Source: Rhizobium chutanense (lineage in GTDB: Bacteria > Pseudomonadota > Alphaproteobacteria > Rhizobiales > Rhizobiaceae). From it: a DNA stretch of 64,000 bases. The number at the start of each line of letters is the position of its first letter. Position 1 is the first letter of the stretch. The stretch lies in the NCBI RefSeq assembly GCF_002531935.1, contig NZ_NWSV01000001.1:434001-498000 (forward strand), written 5' to 3'. The notes beneath the pieces were generated by a model. That model searched no databases, was not told the DNA's origin, and saw nothing but the letters and a program-made list of their open reading frames with translations. Of the stretch, positions 21,541-32,241 are shown one piece after another. The translations under genes and the position numbers were made by a program.

Positions 21541-22245
21541 ATGAGTTCGAACGACTTCATCACTTTATTCTTCCTGGTGGCGGCTGTGCTGATTTTCTTT
21601 CAGCTGCGCTCCGTGCTCGGACGCCGCACAGGAAATGAGAAGCCGCCGCGCGATCTCTATACGCCGCGGGATGCGGCTCCGGCCGAAGCTGCCGATGGCG
21701 GCAAGGTGGTGACGCTGCCGCGCCGCGACGCGACGACGGAAGACGAAGATCGTTTCGCCGCCATCGATGCCTTCGCCGCCCCGGGAACGCCGCTCAACGA
21801 ATCGCTGCGGGCGCTGAACAAGGCTGATCCCGCCTTCAGCCCGAAGGAGTTTTTGAACGGCGCCCGCATGGCTTACGAGATGATCGTCATGGCCTATGCC
21901 GATGGCGACCGGAAAACGCTGAAGAACCTTCTGTCCCGCGAAGTCTATGACGGCTTCGATGCGGCGATCGGCGAGCGCGAAAGTCGGGGTGATAAGGTAA
22001 AGTCCACCTTCGTCGGTATCGACAAGGCCGAAATCACCCATGCAGAGACGAAGGGCAGCGAAGCGCAGATCACCGTTCGCATCATCAGCCAGCTGATATC
22101 GGCCACCTACGACAAAGCGGATGTGCTGATCGAAGGTGACGCCGAAAACGTCGCCGAGGTCAACGATCTCTGGACCTTCGCCCGCGACACCCGCTCGCGC
22201 GATCCGAACTGGAAACTGGTGGCGACCGAATCGGAACATGAGTGA
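21541..22245 (+). CDS. Tim44/TimA-like inner-membrane protein
   Basis: A 234-residue protein with one N-terminal membrane anchor (about 6-23) and a C-terminal Tim44-like fold (MAYEMIVMAYADGDRKTLKNLLSREVYDGFDAAI onward). It is the bacterial relative of the mitochondrial import component Tim44. In Caulobacter a TimA homologue is known; its role in envelope or protein traffic is not settled. The ATG at 21541 is the only plausible start. It overlaps mltA by eight bases, in the conserved run tim44-mltA-smr-xre-gyrB opposite secB-fxsA. Confidence 0.85.
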   Translation: MSSNDFITLFFLVAAVLIFFQLRSVLGRRTGNEKPPRDLYTPRDAAPAEAADGGKVVTLPRRDATTEDEDRFAAIDAFAAPGTPLNESLRALNKADPAFSPKEFLNGARMAYEMIVMAYADGDRKTLKNLLSREVYDGFDAAIGERESRGDKVKSTFVGIDKAEITHAETKGSEAQITVRIISQLISATYDKADVLIEGDAENVAEVNDLWTFARDTRSRDPNWKLVATESEHE

Positions 22246-23377
22246 CCACGCAGCGGACTTCGTCCTGCAGGCCATAAGCTTCGACGATCTGGAAGGCTGG
22301 AAGGATGACGATCCCTCCGGCCTTTTTGAAGTCATGCGCCACTGCCGGCGGCAGATCACCGATGTCAAACCCTACCGCACCGGATCGCTTGGCCTGAGCG
22401 CGGACGATCTGCTGCCGCTTCTTGCGGCCGCCAAAGATTTCGCGCCGTCATCTCCGGCCTCGGCGCGCGCCTTTTTCGAGACGCATTGTCGGCCCTTCCT
22501 GATCCGCCGTAGGGATGGCAAATCCGGCTTCGTCACCGCTTTCTACGAACCGGAGATCGAGGTGTCGGAGCAGCCGGATGAAACCTTCCGTTTCCCCTTC
22601 TACCGTCGCCCGGACGATCTGATCGATCTCGACGACGGCAATCGCCCCGCCGAGCTCGACGGGTCCTATGCTTTCGGGCGCCAACATGATGGCCGCGTCG
22701 ACGCCTATCCGGATCGCCGCGCCATCGACCAGGGTTTCCTCGAAGGCCGCGGCCTCGAAATCGCCTGGGCGAAGTCGAAGGTCGATGTCTTTTTCGTGCA
22801 TGTGCAAGGTGCGGCCCGCCTGCGTTACAGTGATGGCCGCATCGGCCGCATCACCTATGCGGCGAAGGCCGGTCATCCCTTTTCGGCAGTGGGCAAGCTG
22901 CTGATCGACCGGGGCGAGATCGATCTCGCCGACATCTCGATGCAGACGATCCGTGCCTGGCTGGCGCGTAATCCCGAGCGGGTCGACGAGATACTGTGGC
23001 ATAACCGCTCTTATATTTTCTTCCGGGAAACGCCCTCGCAGGCTAGCAGCCTGCGAACCGCCGATCTTCAAGACGGTCCGATCGCGGCCGCCAAGGTGCC
23101 GCTTCTCGCCGGCCGTTCCCTTGCAGTCGACCGGATGATCCATACGTTCGGCTTTCCCTTTTTCATCCGCGCCGAAAGCCTTACCCATCTCGATCATGGC
23201 CGGCCCTTTCGCCGGCTGATGCTGGCGCTCGATACCGGCTCGGCCATCGTCGGGCCGGCGCGCGGCGATATCTTCACCGGCTCGGGGGATATGGCCGGAG
23301 AAAGTGCCGGCACCGTCCGCAACGACGCCGATTTCGTCCTTCTCATTCCCAAGGCCGCTGCCGGAAGATTCGACTGA
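22238..23377 (+). CDS. mltA: Membrane-bound lytic murein transglycosylase A family
   Basis: Peptidoglycan lytic transglycosylase with an MltA domain and a 3D domain; 379 residues. It has RRRDGKSGFVTAFYEPEIEVS, the DVFFVHVQGAARLRYSDG block, and a C-terminal 3D segment with LALDTGSAIVGPARGDIFTGSG. The ATG at 22238 gives MSDHAADFVLQAISFDDLEGW with no signal peptide or lipobox, which is unusual for a periplasmic enzyme. It overlaps the Tim44-like gene upstream and smr downstream (TGATG). Confidence 0.92.
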   Translation: MSDHAADFVLQAISFDDLEGWKDDDPSGLFEVMRHCRRQITDVKPYRTGSLGLSADDLLPLLAAAKDFAPSSPASARAFFETHCRPFLIRRRDGKSGFVTAFYEPEIEVSEQPDETFRFPFYRRPDDLIDLDDGNRPAELDGSYAFGRQHDGRVDAYPDRRAIDQGFLEGRGLEIAWAKSKVDVFFVHVQGAARLRYSDGRIGRITYAAKAGHPFSAVGKLLIDRGEIDLADISMQTIRAWLARNPERVDEILWHNRSYIFFRETPSQASSLRTADLQDGPIAAAKVPLLAGRSLAVDRMIHTFGFPFFIRAESLTHLDHGRPFRRLMLALDTGSAIVGPARGDIFTGSGDMAGESAGTVRNDADFVLLIPKAAAGRFD

Positions 23378-23940
23378 TGGCCCGGGATCGCAAACTCAGT
23401 GCGGATGAGAGGATCCTCTGGGGCAAGGTTGCCCGCAGCACGCGGCCGATGCCCGGCAAGGCGGGTGAGCTGAGCGAACTCGACGCTTTTCTCGCCGAAG
23501 CGGCGGCCGAGCAGGAGAGAGCCGAAAAGCTGGCACCGCCATTACCTGTGCCGCTGCCGCCGGCAGCACCCCCGACGGCGAAACCATCCGCCGGGGTGCA
23601 CCATCCGCTGGAAAAGCCGGTCAAGCGCAAGATCGCCAAGGGCCGGCTGGCGCTCGAAGCGCGGATCGACCTGCACGGGCTGGTGCAGAGCGAGGCTCAC
23701 GCCATCCTTCTCGATTTCCTGATCCGCGCCCATGAGCGCGGCATGCGCCATGTCTTAGTCATCACCGGCAAGGGCAGCTCGATGGGCAGCGACGGCGCGC
23801 TGAAGCGGGCCGTGCCGCTCTGGTTCTCGAAGCCGGAATTCCGTTACCTGATCTCGTCTTATGAATCGGCCGCCCAGCATCACGGCGGCGAGGGCGCTCT
23901 CTACATCCGCCTGTCGCGGCGGCCAGGGGACAGACCATGA
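23377..23940 (+). CDS. smr: Smr-domain protein
   Basis: A 187-residue protein with a proline- and alanine-rich N-terminal half and a C-terminal Smr domain. The nuclease-fold motifs IDLHGLVQSEAHAILLDF and VITGKGSSMGSDG are visible. Smr domains cut or bind nucleic acids (MutS2, SmrA/B; SmrB acts on collided ribosomes). Which of these applies here cannot be told. It is coupled to mltA (TGATG) and to the XRE gene (ATGA). Confidence 0.92.
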   Translation: MARDRKLSADERILWGKVARSTRPMPGKAGELSELDAFLAEAAAEQERAEKLAPPLPVPLPPAAPPTAKPSAGVHHPLEKPVKRKIAKGRLALEARIDLHGLVQSEAHAILLDFLIRAHERGMRHVLVITGKGSSMGSDGALKRAVPLWFSKPEFRYLISSYESAAQHHGGEGALYIRLSRRPGDRP

Positions 23941-24314
23941 CTCCCTTCGGAGAGGCGGTTCGCCGGCTGAGAGCGCGCAAAGGTGTGTCGCAGAAGGAGA
24001 TGGCGGAAGCCCTGAACGTCTCTCCCGCCTATCTCTCGGCGCTCGAACATGGCAAGCGCGGCCTGCCGACATTCGATCTGCTGCAGCGCATCGCCGGCTA
24101 TTTCAACATCATCTGGGACGAGGCCGAGGAACTGTTCCTGCTCGCCCGCTCTTCCGACCCGCGCGTGGTCATCGATACGTCAGGCCTGCCGCCGGAATAT
24201 ACCGAATTTGCCAATCGGCTGGCGCGCCGGATCCGCAACCTTGACAGCGCCGAGATCGGCCGGTTATCCGCTCTTCTCGAAAATGACGGCAAAGGCGACG
24301 GAAAAGCGTCATAA
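23937..24314 (+). CDS. XRE-family helix-turn-helix regulator
   Basis: A 125-residue protein with an N-terminal Cro/CI-type HTH (about 5-58; RLRARKGVSQKEMAEALNVSPAYLSALEHG is the helix core). A C-terminal part (RVVIDTSGLPPEYTEFANRLARRIRNL) is conserved in rhizobial homologues as I recall them. Its targets are unknown. It overlaps smr by four bases and lies 135 bases ahead of gyrB, so an effect on gyrB expression is a guess from position only. Confidence 0.88.
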   Translation: MTPFGEAVRRLRARKGVSQKEMAEALNVSPAYLSALEHGKRGLPTFDLLQRIAGYFNIIWDEAEELFLLARSSDPRVVIDTSGLPPEYTEFANRLARRIRNLDSAEIGRLSALLENDGKGDGKAS

Positions 24315-26885
<2,571 letters not shown>

Positions 26886-26904
26886 TTGATGTTTCGAAAC
26901 AAAA

Positions 26905-26930
26905 GCCCCGCCATCTCTGAATGGCGGGGC
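26905..26930. terminator. Bidirectional intrinsic terminator after gyrB
   Basis: GCCCCGCCAT (26905-26914) pairs with ATGGCGGGGC (26921-26930), preceded by AAAA and followed by TTTTGTTT. It serves gyrB (+) and the convergent nitroreductase (-). Confidence 0.95.
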
Positions 26931-26965
26931 TTTTGTTTGGACGATTGGCTAGTCTTCGGCTTCGT

Positions 26966-27565
26966 TCAGCCGGCAACGAAACGGCCGTTGAAGGCGACCT
27001 CTGAGAGCGGTTTGCGCTGGCTGGGGAATTCGCGTGCCTGATTGCGTTCGGATAGGACGCTCTTGTCGGCGAGCCGGCCGACGGCGACACCGGCTTCGAC
27101 CCGATAACCCTCGGGAATGGCGAAAGTCTGCCGGATCTCGTCATGCTTGATGCCGCCCATGCCATGGGCGTAAAAACCGGAGAGACGTGCCTGGAGCGCC
27201 AAGTACCCCCAGGCCGTGCCGGCATCGAAGGAATGGGTGTAGCTCGGCTTTGTTTCCGCTGAGCCGGCGGTCCCAGTGAAGGCGCGCGAGACGACGAAAA
27301 TCAGCGCCGATGCGTTCGCCGCCCATTCCTGGTTGGCATCGACAAGCAATCCGACGAATGTCTGCCACTGCTCAGACCCTTTCAGGGCATAGATGAAACG
27401 CCAGGGCTGTTGATTGGACGAGGACGGCGCCCAATGGGCGGCGTCGAGCAGGCTGAGCAGCTGTGCTTCCTCGATGATTTCGCCGGTAAAGGCGCGCGGT
27501 GACCAACGGTCGAGAAACATTGGATCGATCGGATATTGGGATTCGCGGTTATTGCTCTTCGTCAT
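26966..27565 (-). CDS. Nitroreductase-family oxidoreductase
   Basis: FMN-dependent NAD(P)H oxidoreductase of the nitroreductase fold; 199 residues. The N-terminal RWSPRAFTGEIIEEAQLLSLLDAAHWAPSSSNQQPWRF contains the family R-S-x-R-x-F and A-P-S-x-x-N-x-Q-P-W motifs for FMN, and GLGG-like GFYAHGMGGIKHDEIR follows. The ATG at 27565 (MTKSNNR) is chosen because longer starts give non-family sequence. Physiological substrate unknown. Its neighbours DUF2218 and a glutathionyl-hydroquinone reductase hint at quinone or xenobiotic detoxification. Confidence 0.88.
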   Translation of the reverse strand: MTKSNNRESQYPIDPMFLDRWSPRAFTGEIIEEAQLLSLLDAAHWAPSSSNQQPWRFIYALKGSEQWQTFVGLLVDANQEWAANASALIFVVSRAFTGTAGSAETKPSYTHSFDAGTAWGYLALQARLSGFYAHGMGGIKHDEIRQTFAIPEGYRVEAGVAVGRLADKSVLSERNQAREFPSQRKPLSEVAFNGRFVAG

Positions 27566-27611
27566 GCTTATTCCCGGGGGTTGGAGGCAGAAATTCGGAT
27601 CGGCGTTCGGT

Positions 27612-27896
27612 TCAGTCTGTCCAGACGATGTCGAGCTCCTCGCGAAAGGCAAAACGCTTCAGATGATCGTCGATGACACCCTGCATCCTGGCCTGCTGCG
27701 CGGCATCGGCGACGGAAAGCGCCATGGTCAGCGCCGTATCGTCGGCGCTAAACGTCACCTCGGTCGTCTCGCTGAACGGCACCCGGCCCTTGTGCGCGTC
27801 GAAATCGACGCTGAATTTGTGGCTCCAGTGTTTGCAGAGCTGCTGCAGATAGCGGCTTGCATGTTCGGTGCGTACGACGGCTTTGGAGAGGTGCAT
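27612..27896 (-). CDS. DUF2218 protein
   Basis: A 94-residue protein matching what I know of DUF2218 (YLQQLCKHWSHKFSVDF, then GRVPFS ... L ... VIDDHLKRFAFREELDIVWTD). The family is small and is often found near siderophore or detoxification genes; its function is unknown. The ATG at 27896 has GGAG six bases upstream; an ATG at 27908 is in frame. It lies 46 bases ahead of the nitroreductase in the same direction, so the two may be one operon. Confidence 0.8.
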   Translation of the reverse strand: MHLSKAVVRTEHASRYLQQLCKHWSHKFSVDFDAHKGRVPFSETTEVTFSADDTALTMALSVADAAQQARMQGVIDDHLKRFAFREELDIVWTD

Positions 27897-27924
27897 GTCA
27901 AACTCCATCTCATCTTGGACGAAA

Positions 27925-28025
27925 GCATGTCGCGCAAAAGTGTGCCGCGGTTTTGCGATAACGACATGCGTAAAACAAACTTAAAGCGTGGGCCACGCGA
28001 ATCTGAAAGATCGCGACGCGCTTTA
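27925..28025. repeat. Rhizobium-type palindromic intergenic repeat (RIME/RPE-like)
   Basis: Two consecutive hairpins. The first is GCATGTCG (27925-27932) / CGACATGC (27962-27969) with an inner GCAAAA/TTTTGC stem. The second is TAAAGCG (27982-27988) / CGCTTTA (28019-28025). I recognise this as a widespread rhizobial intergenic mosaic element from memory. It fills the gap between the DUF2218 gene and the divergent glutathionyl-hydroquinone reductase. Confidence 0.75.
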
Positions 28026-28172
28026 GAGCCAAGTCTTATTTCCTGCTTCGTAGCCTTGGCAAGCGCAGCGTCGTCGCAATCGGGGTGTACAGACTGTCTT
28101 CATAAAAGCGGCCTCACGCCGGCGTCGAAGCAGGATAATAAACGCTTCAGTCAATCGATCGGGGAGTTGCGC

Positions 28173-29126
28173 ATGCTGGTGAATGGAAAATGGACGGAAG
28201 ACTGGCAGCCCGTTCAGGCAAAGGATGAAAAGGGCGGCTTCGTCAGGCAGACCTCGAGTTTCCGCAACTGGGTGACGCCGGATGGCAGCGCCGGGCCGAC
28301 CGGCGAGGGCGGCTTCGAAGCCAGCCCCGGTCGTTATCATCTCTATGTCGCCTATATCTGCCCCTGGGCCTCACGCACCCTGATCGCCCGCAAGCTCAAA
28401 GGGCTCGACGACGCCATTTCCGTCTCCGTCGTCGAACCGCTGCTCGGCAGACAGGGCTGGCGCTTCGGCGATTATCCCGGCGCGACGCAGGATCACGTCA
28501 ACGGCACGACCTATCTGCATCAAATCTATACGCGCGCGTCGGCTGATTTCACCGGCCGGGCCACCGTGCCGGTTCTCTGGGACAAGCAGAGAAAGACCAT
28601 CGTCAACAATGAATCCGCCGATATCCTGCGCATGCTGAACAGCGGTTTCGGCGACCTGGCAAAAAATCCGATCGATCTTTACCCGGCGGAAAGACGCAGC
28701 GAGATCGATGCTTTCAACGACCGCATCTATCCCACGCTCAACAATGGCGTCTACCGCGCCGGTTTCGCCACCACCCAGCTTGCCTACGAAGAAGCCTTCG
28801 CCGATGTCTTCGCCTGCCTCGACTGGGCCGAACCGCAGTTTGCGGATCGGTCCTTCCTCTTCGCCGATCATCCGACGGAAAGCGATATCCGGCTCTTCGT
28901 CACCCTCGTGCGCTTCGACGTCGCCTATCACGGCATTTTCAAATGCAATCTGCGCCGGCTTTCCGACTATGCCAACCTGCGCGCCTTTTGCCGGCGCATG
29001 CTGGATTGGCCGGGTATCGCGGAAACGGTCAATCTCGACCACATCAAGCGCGGCTACTACTCGATCGAAAGCCTTAACCCGACGAAGATCGTTCCCGTCG
29101 GGCCTGATCTTGCCGAAATTTTTTAG
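28173..29126 (+). CDS. Glutathionyl-hydroquinone reductase (Xi/omega-type GST)
   Basis: Cysteine glutathione transferase that removes glutathione from glutathionyl-hydroquinones (YqjG/PcpF/ECM4 family); 317 residues. The active-site Y-I-C-P-W-A has the catalytic Cys63, and TTYLHQIYTRASADFTGRATVPVLWDK and NNESADILRML follow as in the family. The ATG at 28173 has GGGGAG upstream; the open frame extends far 5' but crosses the intergenic repeat, so that part is not coding. It is divergent from the DUF2218-nitroreductase pair. Confidence 0.92.
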   Translation: MLVNGKWTEDWQPVQAKDEKGGFVRQTSSFRNWVTPDGSAGPTGEGGFEASPGRYHLYVAYICPWASRTLIARKLKGLDDAISVSVVEPLLGRQGWRFGDYPGATQDHVNGTTYLHQIYTRASADFTGRATVPVLWDKQRKTIVNNESADILRMLNSGFGDLAKNPIDLYPAERRSEIDAFNDRIYPTLNNGVYRAGFATTQLAYEEAFADVFACLDWAEPQFADRSFLFADHPTESDIRLFVTLVRFDVAYHGIFKCNLRRLSDYANLRAFCRRMLDWPGIAETVNLDHIKRGYYSIESLNPTKIVPVGPDLAEIF

Positions 29127-29253
29127 AGCACGATGCCGCAATTCATGCGGTTTGAGCCGAATCCGTACCGCTTGGCGGCAAAGCCGTAATGACACCGGTG
29201 AATAATTCGTTCATAGGTGGCTGCAAATCCGTTTTCGATGAGGAGGAAATTCC

Positions 29254-30096
29254 ATGAAGCTGATGCGTGTTGGCGAAGCAGGCAATGAAAAACCCGCGCT
29301 TCTCGATGCCGATGGCAAGATCCGCGATCTCTCCGGTCACGTCGCCGATATCGGCGGTGAGGCGATCTCGCCGGCGGGCCTTGCAAAGATCGCGGCAATC
29401 GATCCGAAGAGCCTTCCGGAACTTGCCCCCGGCCGTATCGGGGCCTGCGTTGCCGGCACCGGCAAATTCATCTGCATCGGCCTCAATTTCTCCGACCATG
29501 CCGCCGAAACCGGCGCCACGGTGCCGCCCGAGCCGGTGATCTTCATGAAGGCGACCTCGGCCATCGTTGGTCCGAACGACACGGTGCGGATCCCGCGCGG
29601 TTCGGAAAAGACCGATTGGGAAGTCGAGCTCGGCGTCGTCATCGGCAAGACCGCGAAATATGTCAGCGAGGCCGACGCGCTCGATTATGTCGCCGGCTAC
29701 TGTGTTTCTCACGATGTGTCCGAGCGCGCCTTCCAGACGGAACGCGCCGGCCAGTGGACCAAGGGCAAGTCCTGCGACACCTTCGGACCGATCGGTCCCT
29801 GGCTGGTCACCAAGGACGAGATCGCCGATCCGCAAAACCTCGGCATGTGGCTGAAAGTCAACGGCCAGACGATGCAGAACGGCTCGTCCAAGACCATGGT
29901 CTATGGTGTCGCCCACGTCGTTGCCTATCTCAGCCAGTTCATGTCGCTGCATCCGGGCGACGTCATCTCCACCGGAACGCCTCCCGGCGTCGGCATGGGC
30001 ATGAAACCGCCACAATATCTCAAGGCCGGTGACGTCGTCGAACTCGGAATCGAAGGTCTCGGTACTCAGAAGCAGAGCTTCGTAGCGGATCATTAA
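29254..30096 (+). CDS. Fumarylacetoacetate hydrolase-fold protein
   Basis: A 280-residue FAH-superfamily hydrolase or decarboxylase, probably acting on a beta-keto or 2-oxo acid. The metal ligands are visible in DWEVELGVVIGKTAKYVSE (E-x-E pattern), with YCVSHDVSERAFQTE and the C-terminal GDVISTGTPPGVGMGMKP. It resembles ureidoglycolate lyase (AllA-like) and 2-keto-4-pentenoate hydratase relatives. No pathway neighbours are present. The start has AGGAGG upstream. Confidence 0.88.
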   Translation: MKLMRVGEAGNEKPALLDADGKIRDLSGHVADIGGEAISPAGLAKIAAIDPKSLPELAPGRIGACVAGTGKFICIGLNFSDHAAETGATVPPEPVIFMKATSAIVGPNDTVRIPRGSEKTDWEVELGVVIGKTAKYVSEADALDYVAGYCVSHDVSERAFQTERAGQWTKGKSCDTFGPIGPWLVTKDEIADPQNLGMWLKVNGQTMQNGSSKTMVYGVAHVVAYLSQFMSLHPGDVISTGTPPGVGMGMKPPQYLKAGDVVELGIEGLGTQKQSFVADH

Positions 30097-30139
30097 CGAC
30101 GCTTTTTGTTGAGAAACTTAAGTTTTCCAGTCGATATTG

Positions 30140-30165
30140 ATGCCGGAGGGTCACTTCTCCGGCAT
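30140..30165 (+). terminator. Terminator after the FAH-fold gene
   Basis: ATGCCGGAG (30140-30148) pairs with CTCCGGCAT (30157-30165) and is followed by TTTCTTG on the plus strand. Confidence 0.7.
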
Positions 30166-30299
30166 TTCTTGTGCGGGTCTGGTTCGTCCATGTTGCTGTG
30201 CAACAAAAAACTGTTAGTCTGAGTGACGTGCCCGCGTAACGGAAAGAGTCGATGCCTTTCAATCGGCGTCATCTTTTCGATAGATGAAAGGTGGCGCCT

Positions 30300-31577
30300 T
30301 TGTTTTATCAGCTTTATGAATTGAACCATGCTGCCATGGCGCCGTTTCGCGCCGCGGCCGATATCATGCGATTTGCCTATGCCAATCCGCTGAATCCGTT
30401 TTCCCATACGCCGCTCGGCCGGACGATGGCGGCAAGTCTCGAAATGTTCGAACGCACGACGCGCCGTTATGGCAAGCCGGAATTCGGGCTGACGCAGACG
30501 ACGATCGGCGATCAGACGGTTTTTGTTCGTGAAGAAGTCGTCTGGTCGCGGCCGTTCTGCAATCTCCTGCATTTCGCCCGCAGCGTCCCTGCCGCCCGCG
30601 GCAATGATCCCCGCATTCTGATCGTCGCGCCGATGTCCGGCCATTATGCGACGCTGCTGCGCGGCACGGTCGAGGCGCTGCTGCCGAGCGCCGACATCTA
30701 CATCACCGACTGGATCGACGCCCGTATGGTGCCGATGACGGAAGGCAGGTTCGATTTCGACGATTACGTCGACTATGTCATCGAGATGCTGCATTTCCTC
30801 GGGCAAGACACGCACGTCATCGCCGTCTGTCAGCCGTCCGTTCCGGTGCTGGCGGCGGCTGCGGTGATGGAGGAAGCCAATGATCCGTTGGCACCGTCGT
30901 CGATGACGCTGATGGGCGGCCCGATCGATACGCGCATCAACCCGACGGCGGTCAACAAGCTCGCCCAGGAGCGGTCGCTGCAATGGTTCTCCGACAATGT
31001 CATCATGAACGTGCCTTGGCCGCAGCCGGGCTTCATGCGCCCGGTCTATCCGGGATTCCTGCAGCTTTCGGGCTTCATGTCGATGAACCTCGACCGCCAT
31101 CTCGTCGCCCACAAGGAATTCTTCATGCATCTCGTGAAGAACGACGGCGAGCCGGAAAAACACCGCGATTTCTACGACGAATATCTCGCGGTCATGGATC
31201 TGACCGCCGAATTCTATCTGCAGACGGTCGAGCAGGTTTTCATGAAGCATTCCCTGCCGAAGGGCGAGTTGATGCATCGCGGCAAACGCGTCGACCCGGC
31301 AGCGATCCGCAAAGTGGCGCTGCTGACTGTCGAGGGCGAGAATGACGACATCTCGGGCGTCGGCCAGACAAAGGCGGCGCAGACCATCTGCGTGAATATT
31401 CCTGAAGATATGCGCATGCACTATCTTCAGCCGGATGTCGGCCATTACGGTGTCTTCAACGGCTCGCGGTTCCGCCGCGAGATCGCGCCGCGCATCATCA
31501 ATTTTGTCCGGGAGCATTCCCGTTCCGCCGTCAAGCCGCCGGTGCCACGCGTAATCAAGGGCGGTCGCACCGCCTGA
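30300..31577 (+). CDS. phaZ: Intracellular polyhydroxybutyrate depolymerase
   Basis: Mobilises stored PHB granules; 425 residues. The catalytic nucleophile of this family is a Cys: IAVCQPSV places it at Cys177, and VEGENDDISG and PDVGHYGVFNGSRF supply the Asp and His. MFYQLYELNHAAMAPFR is the usual N-terminus, so I choose the TTG at 30300, with AAAGGTGG five bases ahead, over the GTG at 30291. It is a monocistronic-looking gene after a terminator. PHB turnover is central to rhizobial carbon storage. Confidence 0.92.
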   Translation: MFYQLYELNHAAMAPFRAAADIMRFAYANPLNPFSHTPLGRTMAASLEMFERTTRRYGKPEFGLTQTTIGDQTVFVREEVVWSRPFCNLLHFARSVPAARGNDPRILIVAPMSGHYATLLRGTVEALLPSADIYITDWIDARMVPMTEGRFDFDDYVDYVIEMLHFLGQDTHVIAVCQPSVPVLAAAAVMEEANDPLAPSSMTLMGGPIDTRINPTAVNKLAQERSLQWFSDNVIMNVPWPQPGFMRPVYPGFLQLSGFMSMNLDRHLVAHKEFFMHLVKNDGEPEKHRDFYDEYLAVMDLTAEFYLQTVEQVFMKHSLPKGELMHRGKRVDPAAIRKVALLTVEGENDDISGVGQTKAAQTICVNIPEDMRMHYLQPDVGHYGVFNGSRFRREIAPRIINFVREHSRSAVKPPVPRVIKGGRTA

Positions 31578-31721
31578 TTTAGGGGTGGCTGATTTAGAAA
31601 AGCGGATTCAAGGCTTTGTCCGATTTCGCGGGCAATCGTCTTGAAGGCCGTTGTTGCGGTAACCACATCGATTTCAGCGTTCGGTATCCTGCCGGGCGCG
31701 GAAAGCGAGGATACCCGCACG

Positions 31722-32156
31722 ATGAACCAGTCAGCATTGCTTCGACCGGATTGGACTCCGGCTACCATTGCCCTGATGATTCTCGGCTTCATGGTTTTCT
31801 GGCCTCTGGGTCTGGCCATGCTTGCCTATATCATCTTCGGCGACCGTCTGCGCGGCTTCAAGCGTGACGTCAATGAGGCGACCGATGGCTTCTTTGCCTC
31901 CTGCCGCCGTTCGACCGGCCGCCACCGCCCGCACTTCTCGACCGGCAACGTCGCCTTCGACGACTGGCGCAAGGCCGAGATCGACCGGATCGAGGAAGAG
32001 CGCCGCAAGCTCGATGAAATGCGCGAGGAATTCGACGCTTACATGCGCGAACTTCGCCGCGCCAAGGACCAGGAAGAGTTCGATCGCTTCATGCGTGACC
32101 GCAAGAACACCAAGCGTGACGACAATGGTCCGGTCGCCGAATATCAGACGCCGTGA
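31722..32156 (+). CDS. DUF2852 membrane protein
   Basis: A 144-residue protein with one hydrophobic segment near the N-terminus (TIALMILGFMVFWPLGLAMLAYIIF, about 16-40). A charged, probably coiled-coil C-terminal half follows (RIEEERRKLDEMREEFDAYMRELRRAKDQEEFDRFMRDRKN). It matches my memory of DUF2852, an alphaproteobacterial family of unknown function. The ATG at 31722 is chosen; a longer ATG start at 31641 adds 27 residues that look non-family. Confidence 0.82.
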   Translation: MNQSALLRPDWTPATIALMILGFMVFWPLGLAMLAYIIFGDRLRGFKRDVNEATDGFFASCRRSTGRHRPHFSTGNVAFDDWRKAEIDRIEEERRKLDEMREEFDAYMRELRRAKDQEEFDRFMRDRKNTKRDDNGPVAEYQTP

Positions 32157-32176
32157 AGGCCTGAACGCTGAAAATG

Positions 32177-32198
32177 ACCGGCATCTTCCGATGCCGGT
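32177..32198 (+). terminator. Terminator after the DUF2852 gene
   Basis: ACCGGCATC (32177-32185) pairs with GATGCCGGT (32190-32198), loop TTCC, followed by a run of T. Confidence 0.9.
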
Positions 32199-32241
32199 TT
32201 TTCTATGCCCGTTCCCCCGGCGAATCGGATAGAAAACACCC

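Noticed and set aside
29127..29253. Another copy of the palindromic repeat (TTTTAGAGCACGATGCC start)
   Set aside because: Only the first bases resemble such elements; no convincing stems follow.
31560..31574. GGCGGTCGCACCGCC hairpin at the end of phaZ
   Set aside because: It is inside the coding end and has no T-run, so I do not call it a terminator.
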